Positions 32,411 through 42,559 of a stretch of 64,000 nucleotides of DNA are shown here, piece by piece. The position numbers and the translations under genes were made by a program. Position 1 is the stretch's first letter; every line of letters starts with the position of its first letter. The notes below the pieces were generated by a model that saw only the letters and a program-made list of their open reading frames with translations, made no database searches and was not told the DNA's origin. The DNA comes from Emergomyces orientalis (lineage: Eukaryota; Ascomycota; Eurotiomycetes; Onygenales; Ajellomycetaceae), in the NCBI GenBank assembly GCA_002110485.1, contig MOWL01000067.1, forward strand, positions 496,001-560,000, written 5' to 3'.

Positions 32411-33595
32411 ATGGCCTCCATTGCATCTTTCGAAGCCCACCCCCATCTACTCAAGCACCCTGTCTCGCCGCCATTGCTCGGATTTGAGAGCTTTGAGCTC
32501 CCGTCAGGCAACCAGCGTATACTCGGAAAACCGCATCCCGACGACACCGTGATCCCGCTGGCATTGCGTCCCTCAACACAAGACAATACCAACATCAACC
32601 TTGACACCATCGTCGAAACCATAAAATTCTTGCAGGCTCAGAATGGCGGCATTCTCACCGAAAATCTTGCACGGCACGGGACATTGCTCTTTAGGGGCCT
32701 CCCAATTCACAACGCGGAGGACTTCAGCAGATTTGCACATGCCTTCGGCTATAAACCCCATGAAATCATAGGAATTGTGGTCGACAGGCCATTGCTGGCT
32801 CCCAACGTGGCGCCCGCAAACGAAGCCCCCAAAGAGGTGCTGATATACAACCATAACGAGTCGCCACAAGTTCCACACGCACCGGAGTATATTTTCTTCT
32901 ATGGCCACCGCGCTCCCAAAACAGGTGGCGAGAGCCCCATCGCATCATCGGTTGAGCTATTTCACCGCGCACAGCAGGAAATCCCCGAGTTCATCGCGGA
33001 GCTTGCGCAGAAAGGAATACTCAGCAAAGTAACGTATAAATTTGACAAACAGTATGAGGGCGGGTCCACACTCAAGCAAGCTTTTGGAAAGCAGATTAAG
33101 GAAGGCGATGACCAGGCAACCAGGCGTGCTAAAGTTGAGGCTCAGATCGCTCGTTACGGACGCGGAGAGCATACAACTTGGGAATGGACGGACGACGGCG
33201 TCGTCTTGACTCATAGACTCCCCTCGATACGCACTCAGCCCAACACCAACCTGCCCACCCTCTTCACAGGGTTGGCAGCCTACTATAAAAATGCCCAAGT
33301 CAACTCCAACGCCCGAAAGAACGTGACGCAGCAATACTTTGGCGATGGCACCCCTATCGCTGAGAAGTACCTTGCACATCTTGCTAAAATCACCGACGAG
33401 ATACGGGTGCTGCACAAATGGCAGGAAGGGGATGTGTTGGTGTACGACAATGTAATTGCGCAGCATGGGCGAGAGCCTTGGGAAGGCGAACAATCTGGTC
33501 GAGTAGTGCTTGCTAGTCTTTTCGATGGCGATAGTGTCCCTGGTGCATATAGCTCTGCAGACTGGGCCCAAGTGGTTCAAGCTTTAGATGGGTAG
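32411..33595 (+). CDS. TauD/TfdA-family Fe(II)/2-oxoglutarate dioxygenase
   Basis: Single exon of 394 residues, start in strong context (CACCATGG). Fe(II)/2-oxoglutarate enzymes of this type hydroxylate small acids, sulfonates or secondary metabolites. Seen: LARHGTLLFRGLPIHNAEDFSRFAHAF, the proximal metal motif HNE in VLIYNHNESPQVPHAPEYI (His and Glu in place of HxD), FYGHRAPKTGGESPIA, DDGVVLTHRLPSIRT, and the distal His and 2-oxoglutarate Arg in NVIAQHGREPWEGEQSGRVVLASL. This matches the fungal clavaminate-synthase-like branch. It is divergent from the transporter and close to the ICL/PEPM gene, a possible small metabolic group. Substrate unknown. Confidence 0.9.
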   Translation: MASIASFEAHPHLLKHPVSPPLLGFESFELPSGNQRILGKPHPDDTVIPLALRPSTQDNTNINLDTIVETIKFLQAQNGGILTENLARHGTLLFRGLPIHNAEDFSRFAHAFGYKPHEIIGIVVDRPLLAPNVAPANEAPKEVLIYNHNESPQVPHAPEYIFFYGHRAPKTGGESPIASSVELFHRAQQEIPEFIAELAQKGILSKVTYKFDKQYEGGSTLKQAFGKQIKEGDDQATRRAKVEAQIARYGRGEHTTWEWTDDGVVLTHRLPSIRTQPNTNLPTLFTGLAAYYKNAQVNSNARKNVTQQYFGDGTPIAEKYLAHLAKITDEIRVLHKWQEGDVLVYDNVIAQHGREPWEGEQSGRVVLASLFDGDSVPGAYSSADWAQVVQALDG

Positions 33596-34531
33596 TGATA
33601 TAAGGTTGCAACTGAAATGGAAATGAAATGTACACCCATCATATATGCTGTTAAGCGGCTAAATGTTTTTTAATATTGCGTGAAAACTTCCTTGCTCGAT
33701 GTAAACACATTTTGGGAGCATTCTTTCACTAAATTCTCAAATTGGCGTCATTTGTGCAATGTAATGAATGGCCTCATTCGTCATTTATTCCACAAAACGT
33801 CCAATTCCTCTCAGATAAGGGTAAGGGAATATTAGCAAGTGCAGATGCCCGAATTTTGTGAGAAGAAAACAGTTCTCGCTGGTGCGAATAATATTCTTTG
33901 AGCGAAAAGGTCAGTCAACAACTTCAGTTTTCTATATGGGTGTTAGACAAGCTAGCTAGGTAGCAATAACTAGAAAAAGTTTAATCGATTTTGTGCATTG
34001 CTTTATCGAACCCGTTAAATTGAGAACAACTAAGAATAAATGTAGCAATAAGTGACGAGGCGTAAAACCATGATTACATGGTAAAATATATGCGCTCTAA
34101 ATCTCGAAATGACCATACGTCGCAGTCATGAATTGGGGGGGGGGCAAACAGAAGCAGTCGAGAAGCAAGCGGCAAAACAAGATAAAACTGGCAGCAGCTT
34201 TCACAGTGCAACTTCGCGTTCCCGTAAAATCGGTTAAAATAAATGGGGTATCATATGGCTTCGGGGTATAACAAGGCTTGGGTCGTTATATCGTAAAGCC
34301 AGGGAATATAAGATTACGGGGCGCAGAATAGAATGAACCTAGATTCCAGTAAATTATGGGAAGGTGGGTAAGCGGAATTTAGGGCAAATGAGAAAAGCGA
34401 TAAAGGTAAGACAAGTGAAGTGGGAATGTGGGAATTTGAGTCGGTCATTTCTAACGTCCAGCGCATTAACGGAGGAAGCATTCATTCTTAATCTTGGAAA
34501 CTCCGCATAACTGCCAGGCCAGATCCTGCGT
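33596..34531. other. Spacer between convergent genes
   Basis: About 940 AT-rich bases between the ends of the dioxygenase gene and kar5. It has a run of eight or more G near 34136-34143. No gene recognised. Confidence 0.4.
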
Positions 34532-36481
34532 TTAGGGAAGGTTTTCGGTTGTGGTCCGCGCCGTGTACCCCCCTATACTTGGGAGAATACGCTTCGTAGC
34601 AAAGTAGAGTAGTGTGCAAATACCAGAGAAAATTCCAAGGCCGAAACAGATGATAAAGATGGCATCCGCTAGTAGTGGGGTTGTATGGATCGACGAGGAT
34701 CCAACGGTACGAAGCCAGTCCAAAGCACCTACGCAAGATGTTACGAGTGCACCTACTTGAACAATAATTAGCCTACAACTTCATGAAGAGGCGAAGAGTT
34801 TCCCTCTCGCTTACCTAGAACAAGAAGCGCGCCAGCGGCCACCTTGGGATGCAGCATAATCAGGAATATAATTGCTATTGACCAGATCCACCAAGCGATA
34901 GACGCGAGAGCTCCACCAAAAGTAGTGATTTTGCGGAAAACCGTATATGAGCTCTCGATCAGAGTTTGAAGATTTGCTGCCGAGGTGGTGACATCTTTCA
35001 AAAGTGTCTTAGAAATTCTTAGGTCGGTTTGGAACGTTTTTTGGTCGTTAATTTGCTGTAACTGAACTCGCTGGAGTGTGACAGCTGTAATTTCAAACTG
35101 CTGGAAGGCCTGCTCGAACAATTTGATGCGCTGTTATAATTAGCTTCCGCTCAGTTTAAGATCGCAAAGACACACATACCAAATCGAGGCCATCATGCCT
35201 AGACTCCATAGATTTCATGAGCTCTTCTACGGCTTGCTACGTAGGAAGTTAGTAGACTGCAAGGGGGCGTTGCTGTGAAAAAATACCATCGAATAATAAA
35301 TATTGCCAAACCCTTCAGCTATGGGCCCCAGGCCTTGGTTCCGTAGATGTTCAACAGACTGTCTCACCGACGAAACCAGTTCTAAACTCTCTTGATGATT
35401 CTTCTTCTCAGCTGCAGCCATCTCAGCAGCCCTTTTTGCTGTGGTCACTTGAATTTCATCGAGAGCCTGTTTCAGTTCTTGCATCGAGCTCGTGATGGAA
35501 TGAAGATCCTAATAGCAAGTGAGAACATGAACACACTTTGTACACAGATCATGTGCCAAACCTTTTTCACATTGACAGCATCCGATCGGGTGACGGACGT
35601 CAAAATTTGTACACCCCCGATGTCATCAAAAACCTTTGCTGTCATATCATGATATCGTAAAAATCCATCTTCCAGGTCTTGCAAGAGTTTGCTTCGCATG
35701 TCATTCACAATTTCTAAAAATGTGCTCTGCCGTGAGGCCTCCATCGCTGTTGTTGTCAGTGTCTGGTTAAGCGAATTTGTCAGAATCGAGGTGATGTCTG
35801 CCAGGTTCTTGTACCGCTTGAGGTCGTCCTCGCGTTCAATCTCCGTCCGTGCTGCCTGGCACATGATGGCCGCATTTTGTCTGTTGTTACTATAACTCGT
35901 CCACCATTGGGGTCGAGATTCTAGAGATTTTAGGCATGGATCCATCTGAGAGGATTGAACTACATCCTCTTCATTCGGGTGTCGATATTTCGGAAGAGAA
36001 GTAAAAATAGGAGAGCATTGCTCAGGGATCGCGGCTCCAGCGCCAATCAGTTCACAGACAGCAAGCCTAGCAGCAAACAGTGATTTCGCACTGTCCAGGG
36101 AGTCGGAAGGGTTTTCTTCTTGGTTATCGTCATCCCCACCGCTTGATTGACAAGACAAAATTAAATTAGTCGCAGCTAGCCGATGACAGGACGGCGATGA
36201 TTTCATCGAGCTGAGAAGCTTAATTGCATTCGAAAAAACCTCGCTATGCTGAGCACTTTGCGCATGAATTAAAGGTGGCAGATCAGCCTCATCGGAGCCC
36301 ATGCCGAATGACGATGCATTTGCGTCTGGCGTGCACTGTAAGTTAACTTGATATATGGATAAATGTCTCAGTCCGCTTTCTTACCTTTATTTGGAGATAA
36401 GAACCTCAGCGAATCTGCTGCTGTAAAAAGAGTAAGACTGCTAAGGCACAGAGCACAGGCTGCGAGTACTTGGAGCCACAT
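34532..36481 (-). CDS. kar5: Nuclear membrane fusion protein Kar5/Tht1-like
   Basis: Family members sit in the nuclear envelope/ER and are needed for nuclear fusion after mating. Six exons were built: 36481-36385, 36325-35562, 35508-35287, 35236-35180, 35130-34815 and 34752-34532, all in frame, 558 residues. Exon 1 encodes a signal peptide (MWLQVLAACALCLSSLTLF). The lumenal part holds conserved Cys and the segment SLESRPQWWTSYSNNRQNA typical of fungal Kar5. Heptad-rich helices follow (ELKQALDEIQ, LELVSSVRQSVEHL). The C-terminus has about three membrane helices, for example GGALASIAWWIWSIAIIFLIM and DAIFIICFGLGIFSGICTLL. The exon 2 acceptor was taken at CCAG rather than the earlier ACAG because only that keeps frame. 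The presence of the gene fits a sexual cycle. Confidence 0.82.
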
Positions 36482-37013
36482 GGTGGCCCCAGGCGAAATA
36501 GAGAAAAGAAAAACGAAGCAGAAAGAAAAACAAATTACGGAAGAGAATTAGACGCGCGTTTCATTTAAAGAAAACTGAAAGGCGAATTGCTAAAATAGAA
36601 AGATAGAGAGACCAGGTACAGCCTCATAAGCAAACCTGACGAAATAATTAATATGAAGCTTATATCGCAAACTAGTGCGTGATATGGGAGCATAGCAGGA
36701 CCACAGCGACAATGTCAACGGTTAGCAGACATGATAGTAATAAAACAGGCTGTTTACAATTCCTGAATAAACGATATTCGACATTTTCTAGAGGAATTGG
36801 CTGCAGATGAATCGTCGTTATGATGGATAGAAGCCAAAGAGGAGGTCGCGTCGTTGAAGCTAGATCACGGTTTCGGCTTACATAGCTAGGTAGGTACCGT
36901 TGGACGTCTGAGTGGTTGTATTGGCAGCTATCTCCTGGGGGCTATATATGCAGTGTGTGGGGCGCTAGTCCGTACTAGGAAGCCCACGGCTCCCACAAAT
37001 ACCAATTTCACAG

Positions 37014-37021
37014 TCACGTGA
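37014..37021. promoter_or_regulatory. TCACGTGA site 1 (Cbf1-type)
   Basis: Perfect 8-base palindrome TCACGTGA, 110 bases before the uL6m ATG. This core is bound by Cbf1-type bHLH factors in ascomycetes. A second copy starts exactly 20 bases downstream. Confidence 0.5.
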
Positions 37022-37033
37022 AGCTTTACCAAG

Positions 37034-37041
37034 TCACGTGA
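37034..37041. promoter_or_regulatory. TCACGTGA site 2 (Cbf1-type)
   Basis: Second perfect TCACGTGA, 20 bases (about two helical turns) after the first and 90 bases before the uL6m ATG, on the same face of the helix. Confidence 0.5.
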
Positions 37042-37130
37042 GAAATTTATTCCCAACCGCAAATCCAGACTCTATCCAAAGCAGTGGACAGAGAGCATTC
37101 GCAAACATCAAGCAGTTCAACTCCCACAAA

Positions 37131-38017
37131 ATGAATGGGATAGTATCAAGGAACTGCTACAGGCAGCTCCTCAAAGAGCCCCTGAGGTCCAATTCCTTAC
37201 CAGCCTTCCTTCTCCCCGCCTTTTCCCTTCATCACCACCAGCCCTTTTCAACCTCAACTCCGACGCAATCGCGAATTGGCTCCGCGCCGCTCTCAATACC
37301 TTCCGAAGTCTCATTGAAATTCATTGAGTTGCCAAAGGCTAAAAATTCCACTGCGCGATTGGGGAAGGATATTCCTACTACTGCGGTAGAAGTCACTGGA
37401 CCATTGGGTATGCAATTCGTCACCCATCCTCTGAAGGACAACACGCTAAATGGATATTATAATAGGAACCATGACATTGACGCTCCCGTCCTTCTCGACT
37501 CTGAACTTCGATCCCGAATCTCGAAAAGCAACAGTCGAAGTGCAAGATGCGGAAGTTACACATCAGCGTGCTATGTGGGGTATGCGAATCCCATTCGCTA
37601 TCTTCGTGCCTCGCCTGCTTCTAACACTCTTTTTCGACAGGAACCTTGCGATCACATTTGAAAAATTACGTTCTAGGAGTGTCAGAAGGCCACACCTGCA
37701 TCATCAAACTCGTCGGAGTTGGATTTAGGGCGATGATCGAACCCAAGGCCGTTACAGTCCCCGAACCAGACTACCCCGGCCAACAGTACGTTTCTTTGAA
37801 AGTTGGATATGCGCATCCAATTGAGCTGGGCATCCCATTTGGGGTGAAAGCCAGCACGCCACAACCGACTACTATTCTACTCGAAGGGATTAACAAGGAG
37901 GTTGTGACACAGTTCGCTGCGGAGATCCGCGCGTGGCGTAAGCCAGAGCCTTACAAAGGGAAAGGTATATTTGTGAACGGCGAGACGATCAAGCTGAAAG
38001 CAAAGAAGATCAAGTGA
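37131..38017 (+). CDS. mrpl6: Mitochondrial ribosomal protein uL6m
   Basis: Large-subunit protein of the mitochondrial ribosome. Exons 37131-37407, 37466-37579 and 37641-38017 join in frame to give 255 residues. The start is the ATG before NGIVSRNCYRQLL; it gives a basic, Ser/Leu-rich mitochondrial leader of about 45 residues with a possible cleavage near FSTSTPTQS. An upstream in-frame ATG at 37038 would give a weaker leader. L6 features: VEVTGPLG...LTLTLPSF in the first domain; LKNYVLGVSEGHTCIIKLVGVGFRA, VGYAHPIELGIP and the C-terminal signature EIRAWRKPEPYKGKGIFVNGE, which is the classic L6 rRNA-binding end. Promoter carries paired TCACGTGA sites. Confidence 0.93.
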
Positions 38018-38184
38018 TCCTTTTTTTGCTGTCTTATTTTTTGTTGTTGATTTTGTATATCTATGTCATTTAGATTTTTCTATTTAATATCTCTGTAGAA
38101 TAGCTGCCAATTATTTTTTGTTTCCCGTTCCCTCGTCCGCCAGCCATCTTAGAAACACATGGGAATATATGCCGATGGTATTCT

Positions 38185-39246
38185 TCATTTCAATTTCAGA
38201 ACTGTCTGAACAGCATTAATTACTTGATCATGGATAGCGTTCGGCGAAGCAACAACGCCTGTATTGTCGGCCAGCGTTCTTCCTTTTCCAAAGTTAAGTC
38301 TCTTGCCGTGGATATCAGATACCATTCCTCCAGCCTCGCGGACCAGCAAGTCGCCAGCAGCATGGTCCCAAATCTTCTCTTGATAATCCTTCTTTACTGG
38401 GAGTCTGAGGTAAATATCACCAGCCCCTCTTGCAATAGAGCAGTATTTGGCCTGCGAGTCGAGCCGTACACTTGGGCCAGTGATGCCTAGCATTTTTGCA
38501 ACTGCAGCGTTATCATCCTGTGCAGAATGTGCAGCCTCAACACCCTCGCAAAATGAAGCCTTAGTAATATCCGGAACCGGTCTCATGGAAATAGATTTGC
38601 TCTCCTGCAGTTTTCCGTCAGACAGGGGGCGGCTCGAGGCTCCCTTCCCACGCACAGCAGAGAAAAGCATTCCACTCCCATTGTCACCGGGCTGAGCGCT
38701 CGCGAGATCAACGGGGATCGGTGCGGAGTCAGAGACTGGCAAATTGGGGCAACCGATCACGCCTACTTTGACGTCGCCATCCACAATCAGGCCGAGGCAA
38801 ACAGCGTATTGGCCCCCGCGGAGGAATCCCTTTGTACCATCGATAGGATCCAAGGCCCATATCCTCCCCTTCGGTCCTCCAGCACTTTTCCCCTGGTCGA
38901 GTATATCCAGCATAGCTTCCTCGCTCTGCAATGGCCCACCCAGAACCTTGTCACTTTCGTCATCGGCAAGCTTGATATCTTTGACTAGGTCCCAAATCTC
39001 GTTGCTCAACGGCTTGTCTTCTCTGAGAGCGTTGGCTTCCTCCTCAGCAACGATTTCGTCATTTGGGAAGTTCTTGCGGATTGCTTGGATAATAAGAGCC
39101 TGGGCACCGAAATCACCCTTTGTGACGGGGGACTTGTCGTCCTTGGATAGAGTGCCTTTTGTTTTTTCGTTGAATACTTTCTGTGTTAACAGAGTGGCCC
39201 TCTGTACGGCGAGCTCTGCCACATAGAGCTCCTGTTGGTAAGACAT
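38185..39246 (-). CDS. met22: 3'(2'),5'-bisphosphate nucleotidase
   Basis: Hydrolyses PAP (3'-phosphoadenosine 5'-phosphate) to AMP, clearing a by-product of sulfate assimilation; salt-sensitive Mg phosphatase (Hal2/Met22). From MSYQQELYVAELAVQRATLL the protein has 353 residues, close to yeast Hal2 (357). The metal-site signature is complete: Glu pair in DEIVAEEEANAL, DPIDGTKGFLRGGQY, and WDHAAGDLLVREAGG. The frame stays open upstream to an ATG at 39432, which would add 62 residues with one strong hydrophobic segment (YFLVSIFLLILASGIAV) and make a 415-residue membrane-anchored form. I prefer the inner start because it matches the family and sits in an AATATGTC context; the longer form is possible. 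met10, another sulfate-assimilation gene, lies 8 kb away. Confidence 0.93.
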   Translation of the reverse strand: MSYQQELYVAELAVQRATLLTQKVFNEKTKGTLSKDDKSPVTKGDFGAQALIIQAIRKNFPNDEIVAEEEANALREDKPLSNEIWDLVKDIKLADDESDKVLGGPLQSEEAMLDILDQGKSAGGPKGRIWALDPIDGTKGFLRGGQYAVCLGLIVDGDVKVGVIGCPNLPVSDSAPIPVDLASAQPGDNGSGMLFSAVRGKGASSRPLSDGKLQESKSISMRPVPDITKASFCEGVEAAHSAQDDNAAVAKMLGITGPSVRLDSQAKYCSIARGAGDIYLRLPVKKDYQEKIWDHAAGDLLVREAGGMVSDIHGKRLNFGKGRTLADNTGVVASPNAIHDQVINAVQTVLKLK

Positions 39247-39432
39247 ATTTATTGCCTGTGTATAAAGGGACTTGGGAGCCAATATATGCCCAGAGAGTTG
39301 GGAAAGGCGGGTTCGAAGTCGAACCGCAATACCGGAGGCCAGGATGAGGAGGAAGATCGAAACAAGAAAATAGACAGTGATATACCTAGAGAGCGGATTG
39401 GATTTTCTCAATTCAGGATATTTAGCCTTCAT

Positions 39433-40527
39433 GTGTATATAATAGCATATATCTATCTCTACAGACAGATTGTAGGCGCTTGTTTATGTATGTTTCATCA
39501 TTGTTTGCTGCAGCTGGACTTGCCTCGGCGGACTCCCCGCACTAGTCTGTTTTCAGCTAGGGGCTATCACGAGATATTCAGACGTCATGCGCCGAACAGC
39601 CTTGGAACCTCATCTTTTCCCGATCAGGTAAACATCTCGCAGTTTTATATCTCGGATGTCGTGGAATGCGCGTGTGGAAGAGTATATAGCTTCTTCAGCG
39701 GGCCCTGTCGTTTATTTGTATCATCTCTTTATCTATGACACACATATACGCTTCATTGACCACCGATTGTCAAGCGCGGGGTACGCTTCGTATCCCAATT
39801 AGCTCGATACTCTGCAAACTCCCCCCCTGCTCTAGCAAGTTTTACGTTCTCATATTCTTTGTGTGCAGCTACCAGTGATTCCAGCTATTTCACAAGGCTA
39901 CAGCTGCGGCTGCATTTTCTCCAAACCGAAATATTAGACCAAAATTATCAGTGGTCTGTATCTCCCCACGCTGCCCTGCGTCCGTGTACATCCTGCGCAG
40001 GCGACCTCTGCACCCATAGCACGCTGTTACATACTCCCTGCTGTAGGTGTCTAGTTAAACCAAAGTCTCCGATTCCCAATTGTGAGTTGTACCTGAACCC
40101 GGCTTTATACCACCTGATATGATCTCTAACGATTGGCGAATTATTAGAACCTTATCCAGATTCTCCATTCTCCTTGTTCAACGCGCGCATCATGTTCTCA
40201 GGATCTGTAGGTTTTGTCCTCTCTTTTTAGTTATTGTTTCAGTTAATATTTGCCCCCAAGTGCAAGATTATTCTGCTTTGTCAATTAATTTTCTTTCTTT
40301 CACTTCTCCTCATCAAATGTGATACCATGGAGCATCTCCATTACCCTGCTCTAGTTTTCTGTATCATATCTAATAAGATCAGGGGCCCACACGAATACAG
40401 CCCCATTTCTCCTTTCTCATTCCCTTAACTTATTGTCTTCCAAATTATATCTATGCTTCATTTTGCTTGGATATATGTCTTGAGTTTCGTGTTATGCTCT
40501 CTGGTTTACTTGCAGACAGCTAATAAT
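39433..40527. other. Divergent promoter region of met22 and lsb5
   Basis: About 1.1 kb with no supportable gene. A pyrimidine-rich stretch ending TTACTTGCAG lies 12 bases before the lsb5 ATG and may be the acceptor of a 5' UTR intron. Confidence 0.4.
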
Positions 40528-41890
40528 ATGGATATCCTTCTTTCATGGACGCAGAAGCCATATTCGGCCATCACCCTTCAAATCGACAGACTCACAAGCG
40601 AGGAGTATGACATTGACGACTCGAGCGGGATTGTAGACCTAATCGAAGTGGTCCGCCTCCAAGAGACCGGCCCAAGCGAGGCCAGTCGCGCCCTGCGGAA
40701 GAAATTGTATTTTGGGCCCAGTCAGCGAACTCTCTGCGCGACACTTAGGTTCTAACTTTGCCACAGGAAATACGGATCTGTTCATCGCCAGCTAAGGGCT
40801 CTTACAATTCTAGACTTCATTATCCAGAATACCGCCACCAGATATCTCAGAGGGTTCACGGATGAGCCACTTCTTGAGCGCCTGCGCGTCGCCGCCACAG
40901 ATCCAGTCTCAGACCATGAAGTCAAAGACAAATGCAGGCAACTATTTTTACAATGGTCGTCCTCCTTCAATGGAGTCTCTGGTATGGAACGGATTGCGAG
41001 TCTCCACAAACAACTTCCACAACGGAAAAAACCAATGAATCGACAACAATCCAAAGTCCTCAAAGAAACCGAAGCGCGTCCTGAATCCCCGATTGGCCAT
41101 TCTGTATCCATTTCTGCAGGTAATGGCCCCTCGACCATCCTGTCGTCTCCCACATCTTCCAAAGCTTCAAAATCAGGTCGGTCAAGCATCTCCAAGATAG
41201 CGAAAGACAGGTCCCATCGTGGAAAGCCGTTCAATCTTGACAAAGAGCGGCCAGAAATTCTGCAGACCATTGCATCCGCGTCCATGGCGGGGACCAATCT
41301 CCTGAATTCTCTTAAACTGGTCAACCGCGAGAATCAGCGCGTGAGTGAGAACGCAGAAGTAATGAGCCAATTCGATTTATGCAAGGACCTGCGGCGACAA
41401 ATTCTGAGGTATATCCAACATGTCGAAAGCGATGATTTTCTAGGAAGTCTCATCCACGCCAATGACGAACTAGTAAATGCGCTCATGGCCTTTGAAGTTC
41501 TCGACAAGAGCGTCGATGATGATAGCGACAGCGAGAGTGAAAGCGGTTTAGGAGAGGCTAGCGCACCAGATAGGGGCGTGAATGACGGGTTCGCGGGACT
41601 CAGTCTTGGTGGGTCCACCAAGCCTCCACGGCCCGCTAAGCCGAGCAGCCTTCCCTACAGCCCCCGATCGTCCGTAGCGTATGGAAAACAAAGAGAAGAA
41701 GACAGCCAAAGTGAAGAATCGGAAGCGGAAGATGACGAGGACGAGGACAACCCGTTCGGAGACAGGAATGCAGTGAATACTCCCAGTGTTGAGAGGTCTG
41801 GACTTACTTGGTACGGAACCCATGTTAATCTAACCCTCACAACCGCCACGGAACCGCTAATTCATTCGCTTTTGCAGGCGAGAGGTTTGA
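40528..41890 (+). CDS. lsb5: Lsb5-like VHS/GAT adaptor protein
   Basis: Endocytic adaptor linking ubiquitin or actin regulators to membranes; in yeast it acts at the cell cortex. Exons 40528-40706, 40767-41810 and a 13-base last exon 41878-41890 (ending TGG CGA GAG GTT TGA) give 411 residues. Residues about 10-150 form a VHS domain: KPYSAITLQIDRLTSEEY, GIVDLIEVVRLQETGPSEA, SRALRKKLKYGSVHRQLRAL. A GAT-like helical domain follows around 250-330 (NLLNSLKLVNRENQRVSEN, ILRYIQHVESDDFLGSLIHANDELVNAL region). The tail is Ser/Asp/Glu-rich with an NPFGDRNAVNTPSVE segment containing an NPF motif, which binds EH domains. Without the last intron the frame would add about 45 unrelated residues. The N-terminal few residues may be wrong if a 5' exon exists. 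Confidence 0.85.
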
Positions 41891-42559
41891 TTATTCAATT
41901 TGATACCTTAGCTATATTTGTTCCCCCTTTTCTCTTGCACCACACAAATACCAGTGCCTCAGAACCACTCATTTCTCATTAAAAAACAGTTTACTACGCC
42001 AACTGCCAGCGTATGCAACAGCTGAGCCTAAAACTTTGACCCAGTTTCTACCTCCTCGATCGAGGATGTCCTTGCAACAATTTATTTGTCGGAAAATATC
42101 GTAAAAGATATCGTCACATGGACGAAGTTTGTATACCTATCTAATTGTATCCCATGGATATCTGTCAATTCCTTTCGTTTTGCAGCTTGTGAAAGTGCAG
42201 CAGTGACGTGATCGCTGCTCCCCTCTTTTCTTTACAGACTAACAGTAACCGCAAAGTAGAAATAGATATCTTCTCTGGAGAACGTTTCAGTCACTATACA
42301 AATTGCACAAAAGTAGGACTTTAGCCCCTAAAATTTGTCACTTTTGCAACAGTTGTAGACTCCCCCTCTCCTCTCCTCCCGAGCATCATTTCCATTTTCA
42401 GACTCTGAATGAAGTATTGGGTGGGCTGTCAAGACCCCAAATCCATGCGCTTCTAAAAAAAACTCCCCACTCTGCGCACACAAAGGAAGCAAGGAAAGTA
42501 AAGAATATGCTTCAACATAATAAAAATAAGTCACATATAAAAAATGTATAAACCCCTCT
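41891..42559. other. Spacer between convergent lsb5 and mak5
   Basis: About 670 AT-rich bases with no supported gene; expected to hold two 3' UTRs. Confidence 0.4.

Larger units (their letters stand above)
36482..37130. other. Divergent promoter region of kar5 and uL6m
   Basis: About 650 bases between the start codons. The right part carries two exact TCACGTGA palindromes (see separate entries). No coding region. Confidence 0.45.

Noticed and set aside
40453..40527. Extending Lsb5 upstream to an ATG at 40453
   Set aside because: The added residues are hydrophobic and unlike the family; the stretch ends in a pyrimidine-rich CAG that looks like an intron acceptor.
41811..41982. Read-through C-terminus of Lsb5
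   Set aside because: A GTACGG donor and TTTGCAG acceptor give the short WREV ending instead, which fits the family better.
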